Shown here piece by piece: positions 49,090-60,919 of a stretch of 64,000 nt of DNA. The stretch is from Antitrichia curtipendula (lineage: Eukaryota; Streptophyta; Bryopsida; Hypnales; Leucodontaceae): the NCBI GenBank assembly GCA_951230915.1, contig OX579638.1, positions 8,946,696 through 9,010,695 on the forward strand, in the 5' to 3' direction. The position numbers were made by a program, and so were the translations under genes. Within the stretch, counting starts at the first letter, position 1. Each line of letters starts with the position of its first letter. Under the pieces are notes generated by a model. That model worked only from the letters and a program-made list of their open reading frames with translations. It made no database searches and was not told the DNA's origin.

Positions 49090-49395
49090 TGCCATGAATT
49101 TTTTTCTTTGAAATTAAAAATATTAAGTTCTAATTACAGTGATTTTCAAGATATTTATGTCACTTATGTATTCAAGACATTCTCAAAGGATCATCTATTG
49201 AATTTAGAAAGTTAATTGTTGAGGTCAAACATACTTATGCACCTTAAACTAATAGAGTATTTGGAAAGAAAGGTTTAGAAAACCCGGATTATATAAATGT
49301 AAGAGAACTAACATAAAAAATTACAAACATATAGAAAGATGAAAAGAACTAAATTATGTGTGACTGGGAATCTGGGATGTATTTGCATTCATCTA
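49090..49395 (+). repeat. TTAA subfamily B interior, second diverged copy
   Basis: It matches 41320-41600 in motif order (AATATTAAGTTCTAATTAC, CACCTTAAACTAATAGAG, GGGATGTATTTGCATTCAT). Ends are not found. Confidence 0.55.
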
Positions 49396-49439
49396 TTCTT
49401 TGAAAATTGATTGTTTTGAACAATAATGGATTTAACACA

Positions 49440-49980
49440 AAAATCTTGCACTAAAAAAGTTGTTTTTTATAAATTTCTTCTACATATCTCATACTTGTTT
49501 AGGGTAAGATCCTAGAGTTGTATATGCAAGAAAATATTTAAATATTATTCTTTGAAATAGAAATGACAATTTGGAGTGATTTTGGCAAAATTGGAAGCTT
49601 TTTGTTATTTCAATGTCAAATTGAGAAAGATAAATATACATTCTAAAAATATATTTATTAATTTTAATAGATTATAGAGACTTATACCTACTCAAGAACA
49701 TTTGAATCATTCAAATCTTTATATTGAAGTGAAAGTTATAAAGAGTTTTATTTTATGGGCAATGAAGGTAGAAAAAACTAATAAAGTTATATTTTGAAGT
49801 CACTTTTCAAAATTTTCGAATATTAACAAAAGTAAAGCATACTAATTATTTACTAGAACATTCTCACCATTGGGATTGACAAATCTCAATTTCTTGTAAA
49901 AGTTATTAGCATTTTAGTTTTTTCTTTCATTTAGTCCCACATTCACTCTATAATTTTCTTAAAGATGAATATGAAAGCTT
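49440..49980 (-). mobile_element. Scrambled TTAA subfamily A fragments, reverse orientation
   Basis: The inverted left-end block GAAATGACAATTTGGAGTG lies at about 49560, before inverted middle blocks (49650-49980) that should precede it in an intact copy. These are therefore pieces of at least two copies. No TTAA terminus. Confidence 0.5.
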
Positions 49981-50189
49981 TGTATAATTTTTTTACTCAT
50001 ACCACTTTACAACATATTGACTAAAATGCACAAGTTATGGGACATATGGTTTTTTTAATAAAAGTATTGAAAGACAAAACTTCATATTTTGGAAAAGCTA
50101 TGAAAGTTTACATTTTGAAGTTTAGGCATATTGAACTTGCAATCAATGGTGATATTGACTCTAAAATTTTGGGAGGATGTACTTGAATA

Positions 50190-50355
50190 AGTTACCCCCT
50201 AAAGGTCCTCTTGGGAGACAAATTGGGATTCAAATAGGTTCATGTGAGCTGAATTTTTATTTGATTTTTTTTTACTTTTTGAAGATATGTAGTTTTGCAA
50301 GAGTTTTGTGATTGTATAAATTTTGTTTCAATCCAATGCCAGATGAAGAAATTAG
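50190..50355 (-). mobile_element. TTAA subfamily A right end, reverse orientation, truncated
   Basis: TTACCCCCTAAAGGTCC near 50193 is followed by GGGAGACAAATTGGGATTCA and TTTTGTTTCAATCCAATGCC, the inverted right end. Similarity stops near 50355. Confidence 0.6.
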
Positions 50356-50699
50356 GAGGTGAGGAGATAGGCAAATTTCAACTTGAGTGGCAACCTGGGG
50401 TGCCAATTGAGACCAAAAGTAGATGCACAAATTGCGCTAGTTAGAAGGACAAAAGCTGGGGTGGGCAACAAGGTATAATTTAGGACAATTGGCCAACCCC
50501 TTAGTATGTCAAAATCCCTGAATTTTATGTTACAGTTTGATGGCAAAAATTATAGGATTCAAGAATTAAATCTATGTATAAACAAGAAATATCAATGTCA
50601 TTTGACAAGTTTGCCATCAAGGATAAACTTGTTGGCAAAGTCTAGGATTTGCTTCACTGGCATTTGGTGGAAGACTAGGATAGAGAGGTTGTTTTTATA

Positions 50700-51260
50700 A
50701 TGAAATCCATTGTCCATCATGAATTGTGATAACTGGATATGGGATAATTTGAAGTTGAAAGCTTGATTTCTCATAGTCAAAATCTAGGAATTGTGTTTGA
50801 AGTAGAATTTTAGACCTCATTTAGGCATAGTAGAATTTTTTTTTTCCAAGAAACATAGAACTAAGAAAAATTGGGAAATCAAGATAACTTTCATTTTTTG
50901 AGATTTAAATCCTCGGATCAAATGTTATAGACAAAATTCAAAGAGGATGTTTGAAAATGTCAAAAAAATCCCTTCCTACCCTTCCCTAAAATTTGTTCAT
51001 AACTTTTGATTGGAGACTTGAAATCTCAAATGGATTTTTGGAGATGAAAGTTAGCTTGATTTCCCAACTTTTTATGTTTCAATTTTTTTGTAAAAGGTTA
51101 TTCTACTATACCTAAACGAGGTCTGAAATTCTGCTTCAAATACAATTTCTACTTTTGACTTCGCTATGAGTGGTTGAGCTCCTACTAATTCTAATTTTCA
51201 TATCCCACATGAGTTGTTCTACCTCCTACCACCCCATATGTATATAAAAAATCTTCATTT
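50700..51260. mobile_element. Foldback element E, copy 2 (about 560 bp)
   Basis: A long imperfect inverted repeat centred near 50968. GAAGTAGAATTTTAGACCTC at 50799 faces GAGGTCTGAAATTCTGCTTC ending at 51137. It aligns from end to end with copy 1, including the flank CATTGTCCATCATGAAT and the tail CCACCCCATATGTATATAAA. Confidence 0.75.
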
Positions 51261-51839
51261 TTCTATTAAAAATTAAAATTTTAAAAATAATTTAAAAATG
51301 CTCTTGAAGCCATGCAAGATAGTTCTCAATGGATTTAAATTTACATTTCTTATAGTTCAGTATTCAAACAACAAAATTATATTACATGACATACTGCACT
51401 TGGAACCCATGTTTGGTGGTGGCCACCATGCAAATGCCTTGAAGGAAGGTAGATGAAGGAGGTAAAGCTCACAGTTTCCAATGGAGGACACAAGCCAAAA
51501 TCAGACTAGGAACAGAAGTGAATCCATTTTCTAATGGTTGCCCAAAGCCTTTGCCTATATATTATTTACATAATCATTCTAAATTCTATAGAAAATAGAG
51601 GATTTGTTTTGTTCCCAAAATAAAATTTGGAGCTTGTAAAGCATTAGTATATCTTTCAATCTACGGTTTGGATTTCAAAGCTCAAAAATATGTGGTGGAA
51701 AATGTGCTCAAAAAATTATATTGTGCATTGTGAACTCTTGGACATCGTTGCATTATAAGATTCTTTTAAAATGTGTTCCATGTCTTTTTTTTACTTGAAT
51801 TTTTTTAGAGACATCATGTTGAGTATGATAGATTTTTAA

Positions 51840-52032
51840 GTTCAAAATCTTTAGTGCAAGAGTTTTCACAATCAATGGGCAAAGTCTAATATAAGATTAC
51901 AAGTCTAATATAAGATCCTACAATTAGATCTTAAAAGAATATATTTGGTTGAAAATTTTGATGAAAGCTTGCAATAGGGGTAGTTTTAAGTGTTTTTTTT
52001 ACAGAAAATGGTCTTGGGCCTTTAGGGGTTAA
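51840..52032 (-). mobile_element. TTAA subfamily A left end, reverse orientation, fragment
   Basis: It ends GGGCCTTTAGGGG-TTAA at 52029-52032, preceded by the inverted AGTTTTAAGTGTTTTTT block. The TTAAGATCCTACAATTAGAT-like block upstream fits the subfamily. A short duplication (AAGTCTAATATAAGAT, twice) lies inside. The other end is missing. Confidence 0.6.
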
Positions 52033-53760
52033 CTTAACTAAAGGATCATAAGGTCAAATTTGTTAATAAATAAATGTGAATGAAGATTTTAGCCTTGTTT
52101 AGAAGACAAATATTTTGAAGTAAGTTTAGGCCTCTAAACATGAAAGAATTATAGTATTAATCCCTTAAGGTCTAACAACTTCTTGACAATAGAAGTTGTC
52201 AATGAACTGTTCCACTTTAATATTTTTTTGCACATAGATGTGCTTGAGATTTTTTTTATTTTAACCGTACAAAATTATAGACTACTTTGTCCATTTAAAT
52301 TGAATTAACTGTAGAAAATATTGGTCGCTGAAATTTTAGATTACAACAATTTTAGATGATCAACTTATAGGCAAAAAATGCAGTCTTTGGGGAAGAAAAT
52401 TGATAAGAAGATGAATAATCGTTCTTCCCCCTCCCCGCCTCCTTCCAAGTTGGATTGTAATCTATAGCAAATGTAGTATATTTTGAATGGAAAATGTGAA
52501 AATAATTCTCAAATTTATACACATTTTTAAACAAAAGCCGTTGAAAGAAGTCTAAATTGACTAAAGTGGATCCTACAAAAAATTAAAAAATAAATGCGTC
52601 AACTTCTGGAATTCAATGGTTGATATTGTCAACATAACTTTTTGAAAATTATTCCCAAAAAATTCAACCATTCCTTTCACTTGGACCCTATCTAAAGTTT
52701 ATGCCCTTTTTTTAAGACTACATGTCTTAAATACATTTTTGAATACTTCACACATTGGAATTTTGGAAATCCAAAAATGAAAAAAAGCAGGTCAACTTGT
52801 AACTCTATAAGACCCTACTTTACAAAATATTGACATTTGTTTCATCGCACTAAGAATTTGCCATTGAAAATTTGAAAGGAACATGTTGTATCTTTGTAGA
52901 CTTTGAAGGGTTAAGAGAGTGGGGACCCCAATAAATGTCTACCTTATACATGTCTTTCACATGTGTCTACCTTATTTGTCCCCTCATCCATTCAGTGGAC
53001 AGAATGTAGTCATGTTTGTCTTCCAATGGACAATAAATTTCCCATGGCCAGCAATTTCAAAGCAATTTAAGTGAACATTGTCCCAATAAGTTAAAAAAAT
53101 TGAATTGAATAAATGAACAGAAATAGGACTCTTCGAAAATTGAAGACTCAAACTCAGTCCTGCCCCTTTTTTTTCAAAAACAGAAGTAAATATCTGCATT
53201 CATGTCAGCATTTACGGTGGAGGGCATCTGTAATCTCAGCAATAAATTGAACCACATCATTGAAAAAGTAGGAAAATTACAAGGAGATAAAGGTAAGACC
53301 AATCTACCTTAGGGGACATGATTCATGTTCATGTAAAAGTCTCCTGAAATTCATTGAAGGACCCACTTGATGCAAAGTCGTGCATACCAGTATAAGTTAT
53401 ATATGGTAAGGTATGCCTTGTAGGATTGATTTTTTTCATTTCAGTGGAGTTAAGTCCCGTGTCATTTTTCCTTACCCCATTTTGCACCATTCACAAGATG
53501 ACATGTGGCACTTTCTTTTTACAAAAATCACATAACTTACATTGAAACTAACTTTCCCGTAGGATACCCCACATCTAAACATTGTTACCCAAACAACATT
53601 GCCTTACGGGTACAACAAAGTTGGAAATGAACTAATATATAACACATAACATTGTGTAATCCTTCCCCATACTAGGAAGGTATTTTGTTTTGCAAAATAT
53701 CGAAGAAGGATTGACCATTTAATTCAAGGATTAGGATTGGCTACAAAGCAATGTCAGACA
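52033..53760. other. Non-coding stretch
   Basis: A further left-type terminus TTAA-TCCCTTAAGGTC lies at 52157, but no matching right end was found. No gene is supported. The minus-strand frame 52984-53199 is unrecognised. Confidence 0.5.
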
Positions 53761-53804
53761 ATATTGTTCACTAGAGGATTCCCCTCCTCACTAGTGAACA
53801 ATGT
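53761..53804. repeat. Short inverted repeat
   Basis: ATTGTTCACTAG faces CTAGTGAACAAT across about 16 bases. It may be a miniature-element remnant. Confidence 0.6.
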
Positions 53805-53920
53805 TATATATGTTCAATTTGATAGAGAAGTTTTACATTCTAATAACTTAACCCTTAAACAAGATTCACTTACCTAGAGCGCAGTCCAAAGTTTGTGCAA
53901 TCAAGGTATGCACAAGCAAA

Positions 53921-54062
53921 TAAGGTGGAAACACCCTAGACCGTCCTTGTACCCAATTTCGTCACCTCGTACCAACAGAGTACATTCTTATCACAAAATG
54001 TACACCCTTGGTACATAGTGACAGAATTGGGTACAGGGACAGTTTAGGATGTCTTCACCCTA
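53921..54062. mobile_element. Short foldback element with TAAGGTG ends (142 bp)
   Basis: The left arm starts TAAGGTGGAAACACCC and continues through CCGTCCTTGTACCCAATTTC. The right arm is its imperfect complement, ending in CACCCTAG near 54062. Almost the whole length is stem. The same terminus is seen at 63126-63516. No certain target duplication. Confidence 0.7.
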
Positions 54063-54111
54063 GTGAATAGTGCTTTGACTTTGCAACCTAAATGTGGTAC
54101 TTGGCAAGCTG

Positions 54112-54526
54112 TAAGGTAGGAGGCTCTGAAAGCGAGCGGGCATTTAGAACTGCTCATGTAGACTTGCCTGAAATGGACATAAGGTGGTCTTTAAATGGAT
54201 CTTTTGTGGTCATTGAATGGATCAGTAAAAGAAATATTATTTATTGCAAGAGCCAATCATTCTCTTTGTTTTCCCATTTCTCTTTTGAAACTGCATCTGA
54301 ACGGTTTATGGAAGACCTAGGATCATAAATAGGGACCTATGACTCATTACGTTTGAAAATTCATAAATAATTCAAAAATGCTTCAAAAAATACGAAACGA
54401 CTTGTGTTACAATCGCAATCTATTTTTCTTTGTCTGAAAAATGAGCTAAAAATAATCCCATACAAGAACCCACATGAAAAAGGCAGACCAGCCCTTAGAT
54501 GCTCGCTTTCAGAGCCTCCTACCTTA
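54112..54526. mobile_element. Inverted-repeat element with 26-bp perfect ends (415 bp)
   Basis: 54112-54137 and 54501-54526 are perfect reverse complements (core TAGGAGGCTCTGAAAGCGAG). The interior has no supported gene. It starts TAAGGT like its neighbour at 53921, from which it is separated by 49 bp, but the rest of the terminus differs. A target duplication is not evident. Confidence 0.75.
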
Positions 54527-55411
54527 TTCGCTGTTGAAGTTTGAGTTACATTCTCCAAAAAAATGCAAAAAGCCAATAGTTTTGTCAACGACTCTCTTGA
54601 AACCAGCCCCACCCACCCGTGTTTTTCCTCCGTACCCTCTTTGGCTCTCTGCATTGGTGATTGTTTAGAGGGAGCAAGGATGCAACAGCTGTACAAGTTA
54701 GGGCAAAATCCTCTGACAAAAGCAAATATTGATCACCCCCGCAAACTGCTGCTCTGCACTGTACAAACATCAGATAGTGAATACTGTGAACTGTGCCAAA
54801 AGGGGTTGATTTTGATTTTGATGGACTTTTGATGGACAACTCCGTTAACTGAGCTCATCTTGCATGCCAACTTCAAACACATCAATTTCCTTCCTCATGA
54901 CCCCCCCAAACGGTAGGTGTCAACACTCTTGGGGGCGTGCAGCCACATAGGAGGTTTGCTTCACAATGTGTATGTGAGGTTCAAATAACAAAAATGATGA
55001 AGAATTAAATTTAGCAATTGCAAAACCATGTGGTAGAATTTATCCCTTGGAAAAAACACAATTTTCTTCATTATTTGCTACCCTTGTTAAACTTTTGAAA
55101 TTTTGATATTCATATTTAGAATCAGAGGCCCCAAATTAGCTAGAGTTAAAGAACACAAAATTAACCAAGCACAAAATAGGGTAGATCACAAAAGTCACCC
55201 TACTGGGTTTACTTTGTATGACTACTTTAACATCCTACATTGAATTTAGCAAAATCATGTGTTATATTTGTGGAGAAACACAAATAAATAAATAAATAAA
55301 TAAATCATTAGTTTTATGATTGGTGATTCTTCTTATGAACTTCAATCAAATATTTGTTTTACACTATACATACCTATTATAGAGGAATGGTAATAGTTTA
55401 TTTAGTATGGT
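54527..55411. other. Non-coding stretch with AAAT microsatellite
   Basis: GC-richer up to about 54960 with short overlapping frames on both strands (54361-54839) that I do not recognise. An (AAAT)n run lies at about 55284-55306. Confidence 0.5.
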
Positions 55412-56903
55412 TTAATTCCTAAAGGATCAAGGCCTGTTTTTTTGCAAAAAACACTCAAAATTGTCATTTCTATTGCAAAGAGTGAATTCTTTTTCCTGTC
55501 TAACCGTAAGATCTTACTCCTAACTAGTATGAAAATGTGTGGAATAAAATTCAAAATTTTAGACCGCATGGATTGGAAGATATTTGGATTTAACCCCTAA
55601 AGGACCAAACACCGTTTTCTAACAACATGGCGATTTTGGACAGCTCACTACGACCAAAATTTTTTATTTATTTTTGTTTTAAATTTTAACACAAGATGTG
55701 CTCGAGGAGTAGCTTTAAGGCCCAACAATTGTTGCATGATATGTCATTTTTATTGGTCGGTGGGCAGATCGGGCAGCTAAAAAAACTTCTTTAAAAGTCA
55801 TTTTTTTTTAAAATAAAAATTTGAAATTAGTTCTTTAGATTTATACATACACAAGAAGCTTTAATTCAATCCATTTTGATTAATGAGATTAAAATTATGA
55901 GGAGTATTAGTTTGAGGGTAGTTATGGAATCTCTACTTTAAGATAAACTTTGAAGTCCTTTATTTAACTCAATTTTTAATATTTTTGAAAAAAACTAAAA
56001 ACAGTGGGTGTAGATTGTTTATTACAACTTTACAACCGTTGGGATTTGCATTTTTTTAATTCCACATTTAAATTCTTAACAATTTAGTGTTTTGAACATT
56101 CTCTACCTCTTTTGACTTACTATTTTTTTCCTTTATGTTGTACAATTCCAAAAGATCTGAAATTTTTCAAGCATGTAGCCAACTTGCCTTGAAAAGGAAA
56201 TCCAAAGAGTAACCACCATTTGGTGCATTTTCTCATACAAATGTGACCTTGTGAAGAGCAGGTGCCCGGATTTTCGCAAGGACAAAAAAAGGACTTTTGT
56301 CAATTCAAACGCTGTTATCTTGCAATCCACACGGTGGAAATTTCTGAAATTTTTTCCACAACTTTTCAAAGCAGTTTAATACAAGATCCTATGGTTACAT
56401 TTTTCCAAAAATATTTTTTTTCTAAAATTTGGTACTTGTATTAGAAATGGCAGTTTTGGAGTGGTTTTGGTGAAAACATAGGCTCTGACCTTTAGAGGTT
56501 AAAGTGAAGAAAATAAGTTTTTTAGTACATTGCAAGACTAGATTATTTGACTTTGAACCTTCTAAACTTTTATTTGGAAAAAATTAGGCATTTATATTGA
56601 AATGGTGCAATTTGGCCCCATGGTGCCAAAAGAAAAAGGGTTGGTACATGATAGAAGGAAATTTTAAATTATTAACATTTCAAAGATGGAATTAAAACGC
56701 ACTAATTCCAATGGCGATATTGTTCTAGCAAGAAAAATAAACCATGTAGAACTTTGTTTTTTGAAAAGTTATAAAAATTGCATTTAGAAATGAATCCTAC
56801 AAGTTATTTTTTCAAAAAGATGCTTAGTTGCCTCCAAAACAAGATTGTCCATAACTTTCACATCACTTATCCAAATGAAATGAGTCAAATCTTTTAGTTG
56901 TGG
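55412..56903 (+). mobile_element. TTAA subfamily A element split by a nested copy; right end missing
   Basis: It begins TTAA-TTCCTAAAGGATCAAGG with CTCAAAATTGTCATTTC following. The line is broken at 55590-56503 by another element and resumes as AAGTGAAGAAAATAAG. It then follows subfamily A through AATTCCAATGGCGATATTGT and GTCCATAACTTTCACATCAC until about 56903, where similarity stops. Confidence 0.8.
55590..56503 (-). mobile_element. TTAA-bounded element, subfamily D, nested insertion with exact TTAA duplication (914 bp)
   Basis: It starts TTAA-CCCCTAAAGGACC at 55590 and ends TGACCTTTAGAGG-TTAA at 56503. Host sequence reads GATATTTGGATTTAA before it and TTAAAGTGAAG after it, whereas subfamily A copies without the insertion have one TTTAAAGTGAAG (42609-42620). 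The target TTAA was thus duplicated on insertion. Subfamily D is itself a diverged relative of A, with the same block order in inverse orientation here. No transposase frame. Confidence 0.9.
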
Positions 56904-57139
56904 TGTTGTAGCATTTGTGGTGTGCAATGGAGGGGTTGTTAGAATGGGCATGCTAACTCTCATCTTGGCTAATTATCCACCCGAACTAAATAACCATTTT
57001 GCTGTAGTGAATTTCAAATCTTGAGGAATTGGCATTGAAAAAGAATGGGGTTGGATTTGCTACTCATCAATCACAAATTCAAAAGTATAGAAACTCTTAG
57101 AATATATTTATTTCATTTGCATTAGTGATAGTTGTACAT

Positions 57140-57560
57140 TGGTAGCAATTGAAGCTTTTTGTAAAAATTAATGTATTGAATTTGTTTCTGAATTCAATTA
57201 TACAAATTTTCAAAATCAATAGGCACATAGAATGTAGTTCACTGGCTAGGCCAATCTCATTGTTGAAATTGGTGTGTTTCAATTTATCTAAGAACTGTCC
57301 ATGATTTAGTTTATTCTTCCATCTCATACCAGTTATTACTAAAAATTTGGTAAATGAAGGAAACTCAAGTCCCCCCTATTCTTAATTCAATTCTTTAATA
57401 TATATTTATATTTTAAGAAGACAGTCAGTAGTTTAAAAAATGATAAGTTTTGAATACCTAAGTTTTAGAATCTTGTCTAGCAAGGTGGAAATAAAAGCTT
57501 TTGTTTCACTTTGAAAACTACCATCTTGTAATCTACATGGTTATAATTTTCAAATTTTCT
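57140..57560 (-). mobile_element. Fragment of TTAA subfamily A, reverse orientation
   Basis: Inverted blocks AAATTGGTGTGTTTCAATTT, AACTGTCCATGATTTAG-like and TTGTAATCTACATGGTTA are present just before the intact copy at 57582. Its ends are lost. Confidence 0.5.
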
Positions 57561-57581
57561 TCTGCAAATTTTTGTCCTTTT

Positions 57582-58510
57582 CTAGCTCCTAAAGTCCCAA
57601 GGCCTCTTCTCCATCAAAAAACACTCAAAACTGTCATTTATGTAGCAAAGAGCAAAAAAAAAATTTGAATGTTTTTTTAGCGTTTCTAACCATAGAATCT
57701 TGTACTGCACTAGTATAAGAATGTGTGGAAGAAATTTCCCCAGCTTTGACCATGTAGATTGATTGCAAGATAATTATGTTTAAAGTGAAATAAATAAAAA
57801 ATTTGGAACGTTGCTCAACTGCATTTTTTGGCTTTGAACATACATAACTGAAAAGTTTTTGCTCTACTGATTTTGAATTTCTAATTTTTAATGATAAAGA
57901 ATTGAGCTGAGAGTTCAAGAAAGAAAATTTAAAAACAAAACAAGTTTTTACACACTAAAAAACTGTTAAGTAGGAGTAGATTCAAGATTGAAGGAAATTT
58001 AAATTGTTAATAGTTCTAAGATAGAATTGAAATACACTATTTTCATCGGTGAGATTGTTTTAGAAAGAGGTCTTAACCTTGTATAACTTTTGTTTTTGAA
58101 AAATTGTGAAAATTGAGGTAAAAAATGAATCCTACAAGTTCTTTTTTCAAGAAGATGTTTTGATTGCTTGAAAAGCAAGATTGTCCATATCTTTCACCTA
58201 ACATATCCAAATGGAATGAATAAAAGCTTTCCATGTGCACAAAAATATAAAATATAAACAACAATTTTCTTACTTTAAGTTTTAAGTTTTTTTGAAGATT
58301 TTTTCTGCCCGCTAAACTGAAAAAGGGTATTTTGTGCCATAAATTTTGCTCTAGAACTCCAATTGAAATAAAAATTATATTTTTGGAAAGCTGATGTGTT
58401 TTTCTATCTTCTCAAAAAAAAATTCAGAAAATGACGACAAATATTGAGACCACAGGAGCCTGCCCAAAATCCATTTTGTCCCTTGAGGGACAATGGGACT
58501 TTAGGGCTAG
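57582..58510 (+). mobile_element. Subfamily A element, full length (929 bp), flanked by CTAG instead of TTAA
   Basis: The left is CTAG-CTCCTAAAGTCCCAAGG and the right is GGGACTTTAGGG-CTAG. The terminal arms match the family, and the interior carries all subfamily A blocks without large insertions. The matching CTAG on both sides suggests an insertion at a non-TTAA site. Mutation of both flanks to the same tetranucleotide is less likely but possible. Confidence 0.75.
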
Positions 58511-59204
58511 TGCAAGAGCATATGGATATCCGATAAATAATTTATTTATTTTATTCTCTTTGCAATAGAAATGACACTTTTGGTGGGATTTTAGGTGAAA
58601 CTTAGTCATGAAATTTTAAAGATCAGCTAGTTGAAAATAGGTGATTATAGTAGAAAATGAGGTTGAATTCAGTGCATTGTCATGATGGCTATAGTAGAGA
58701 AGGTGGAAATTCAAATAAATTTAATTTTAGAGATTTTAGTGTCCATAACCAAACTCGATATCAAATTGCCACATGGACATACACATTCACCGTATAGAAT
58801 GCACTATATTTCACAAAGTTGCACACAGAGTCTAAAATCTTTTAATGTTACAAAGTATTCCAAAATTTTCTCAAATATTTAAACCTGTGAACCTGGATAA
58901 ATGTTTGTGAATGGTATAAAATGGTATTTATTAACCCTTAAAGTTTGAAGGTCTTTATTTCATTAAAAAACACTTAAAACTATCAATTCTATTGCAAAGT
59001 TAAAAAATGTTTAAAAGTTTTTGTTTTTTTGCATGACGAATTAGATTGCAAGATAATTTTGTCTAAAGTGAAGAAAACAATTTTATTTACAACTTGTGTG
59101 ATTAGATTATGAGGCTTTGAACCTTCTTAGCTGAAATTTTTTACACTCCCAATATTGAATTTAACATTTTTATGATGAAGGATTGAGTTGAAAATGTACA
59201 TAGG

Positions 59205-59363
59205 GAATTTCATTAAAATGACATATTCCATATGCCATTTTCAGACCTTGTGGTACAGTCTAAACCGTAAAAGTGTCATTCATGACAACTATACATTTCA
59301 AACCGCATAGTCTCAATTGTTAAAGTGCCAAAGTTGCAGAATCGTGCCATTTTAATTAAATTC
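59205..59363. mobile_element. Miniature inverted-repeat insertion inside the composite (about 159 bp)
   Basis: GAATTTCATTAAAATG at the left faces CATTTTAATTAAATTC at the right. The segment is absent from the other subfamily A copies at this place, where AAAATCTAGGGAAAAAA-like sequence is continuous. Target duplication is not clear. Confidence 0.65.
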
Positions 59364-59989
59364 TCCTTCTAGAGTTTTTTTCAAAAGCAACGACTTGAAT
59401 TTTCAATTTAAAAAAAATTGTTGAGTAGAAGCGGGTACAAGGTTGAAGGTAAAAATTTGTTAATAGCTCTAAGATGGAATTGAAACATTGATCTCAACAA
59501 TGAGATTATTCTAGAAAGCATATTGAACCTCATGGAGTTTTTTTGTTTAGGAAATTGTAAAAATGGAGTTAAAAAATGGATCCACTATGTTATTTTTTCA
59601 AGAAAATGCAATGATTGTTTGCAAAACAAGAAGATCCATAACTTTTACATCACTATTCCAAATGGAATGAATTAAGAGAAATGTAAACAAAAACATTACT
59701 TCAAGATTTTTTATTTTTTTTTCCTACTTGGCAAATTCCATTTTGTGATTAGGCATTAGATGAGATTTTGGAGTTCTAAAGAATTGCAAGGTCTCACACT
59801 GTTGGGAACTTGGGAACTACCCCAAATTAGACTCAAATTAGCAATTTGCTGTAGCAGATTTGTCGCCATATCAAATATTAATATATAAGTTTTTAAGTTT
59901 TTTAAAATTTTAAAACTATTTTAAAATAATTTAAAATAATTTTATTAATTTTATTTTTTAAATTTTGGGCAGCAGTGACTGGTTTCCAG

Positions 59990-60919
59990 CATGGCCCCTT
60001 AAGTACCTTGACTATGTTTTTCCCCAAAACGATTGAAAACTGCCATTTTGAGCATAAGTACCAAATTTTGGGAAAAAAACATTTTCAGACACATGTAACC
60101 GTAGGATCTTATAGTACTTTGGTCTGAAAAGATGTGGATAAATTTCAGAATTTTCCACCATGTGGATTGCAAGATATCAACATTTGAACTGACAAAAATC
60201 ATTTTTTGGTCCTTGCCAAAAAATAGGCAACTGCACTTCACAAGGTCACATATGTATGAAAAAGTATCCAAAGTGATGGTTACTCTTTAGATTTATTCTT
60301 CAAGGCAAGTTGGCTACATGCTTGAAAAAATTCAGATCATTTGGAGTTGCACAACATATAGAAAAAAAATAGTAAGTAGAAAGAAGTAGAGAATGGCTCA
60401 AATCACTAAATTATTGAGAAGTTAATTATGGAATTGAAAAATGCCAATCCCAATGGTTGTAATGTTGTAATAAACAAATTTACATCCTAAAATATTATTT
60501 TATTCCAAAAAAATTAAAAATTGAATGAAATAAATGATTTCAAAGTTTATTTTAGAGTAAAAAATCAAAATTGCCCGCAAACTAAAATTCCTCATAGCTT
60601 TTGACTCATTGATCAAAATGGAATGATTAAAAGCTTTTCACGTACACATAAATCTAGAAAATAAATTTCAAATTTTTGTGTTTGAAAAAATGATTTAAAA
60701 AAATCTGTCTGGACTGCATGCTCGGTGAAAAAGTAACATATTAGGCCATAACTTTTGACACGTGTTTCCAAATGTCATAAAATTTAGTTCACATGAAAGA
60801 TATTCCTTGTCCACAACTTTTAATAAAATTTGGGCCTGAAATATTCAAATTTACAGCTACAGATAACTATCCAAAATTGCTATGTTGCTAAAAATAGCAG
60901 GTGGTCCTCTAGGGGTTAA
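59990..60919 (+). mobile_element. TTAA-type element, subfamily D, copy 2, inserted in the composite
   Basis: The right end is GGTCCTCTAGGGG-TTAA at 60916-60919. The left end is degraded (GGCCCCTTAAGTACC). The interior aligns, in opposite orientation, with 55590-56503 through CAAAATTTTGGGAAAAA-like, GGCAAGTTGGCTACATGCTT and CCAATCCCAATGGTTGTAAT. Confidence 0.7.
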
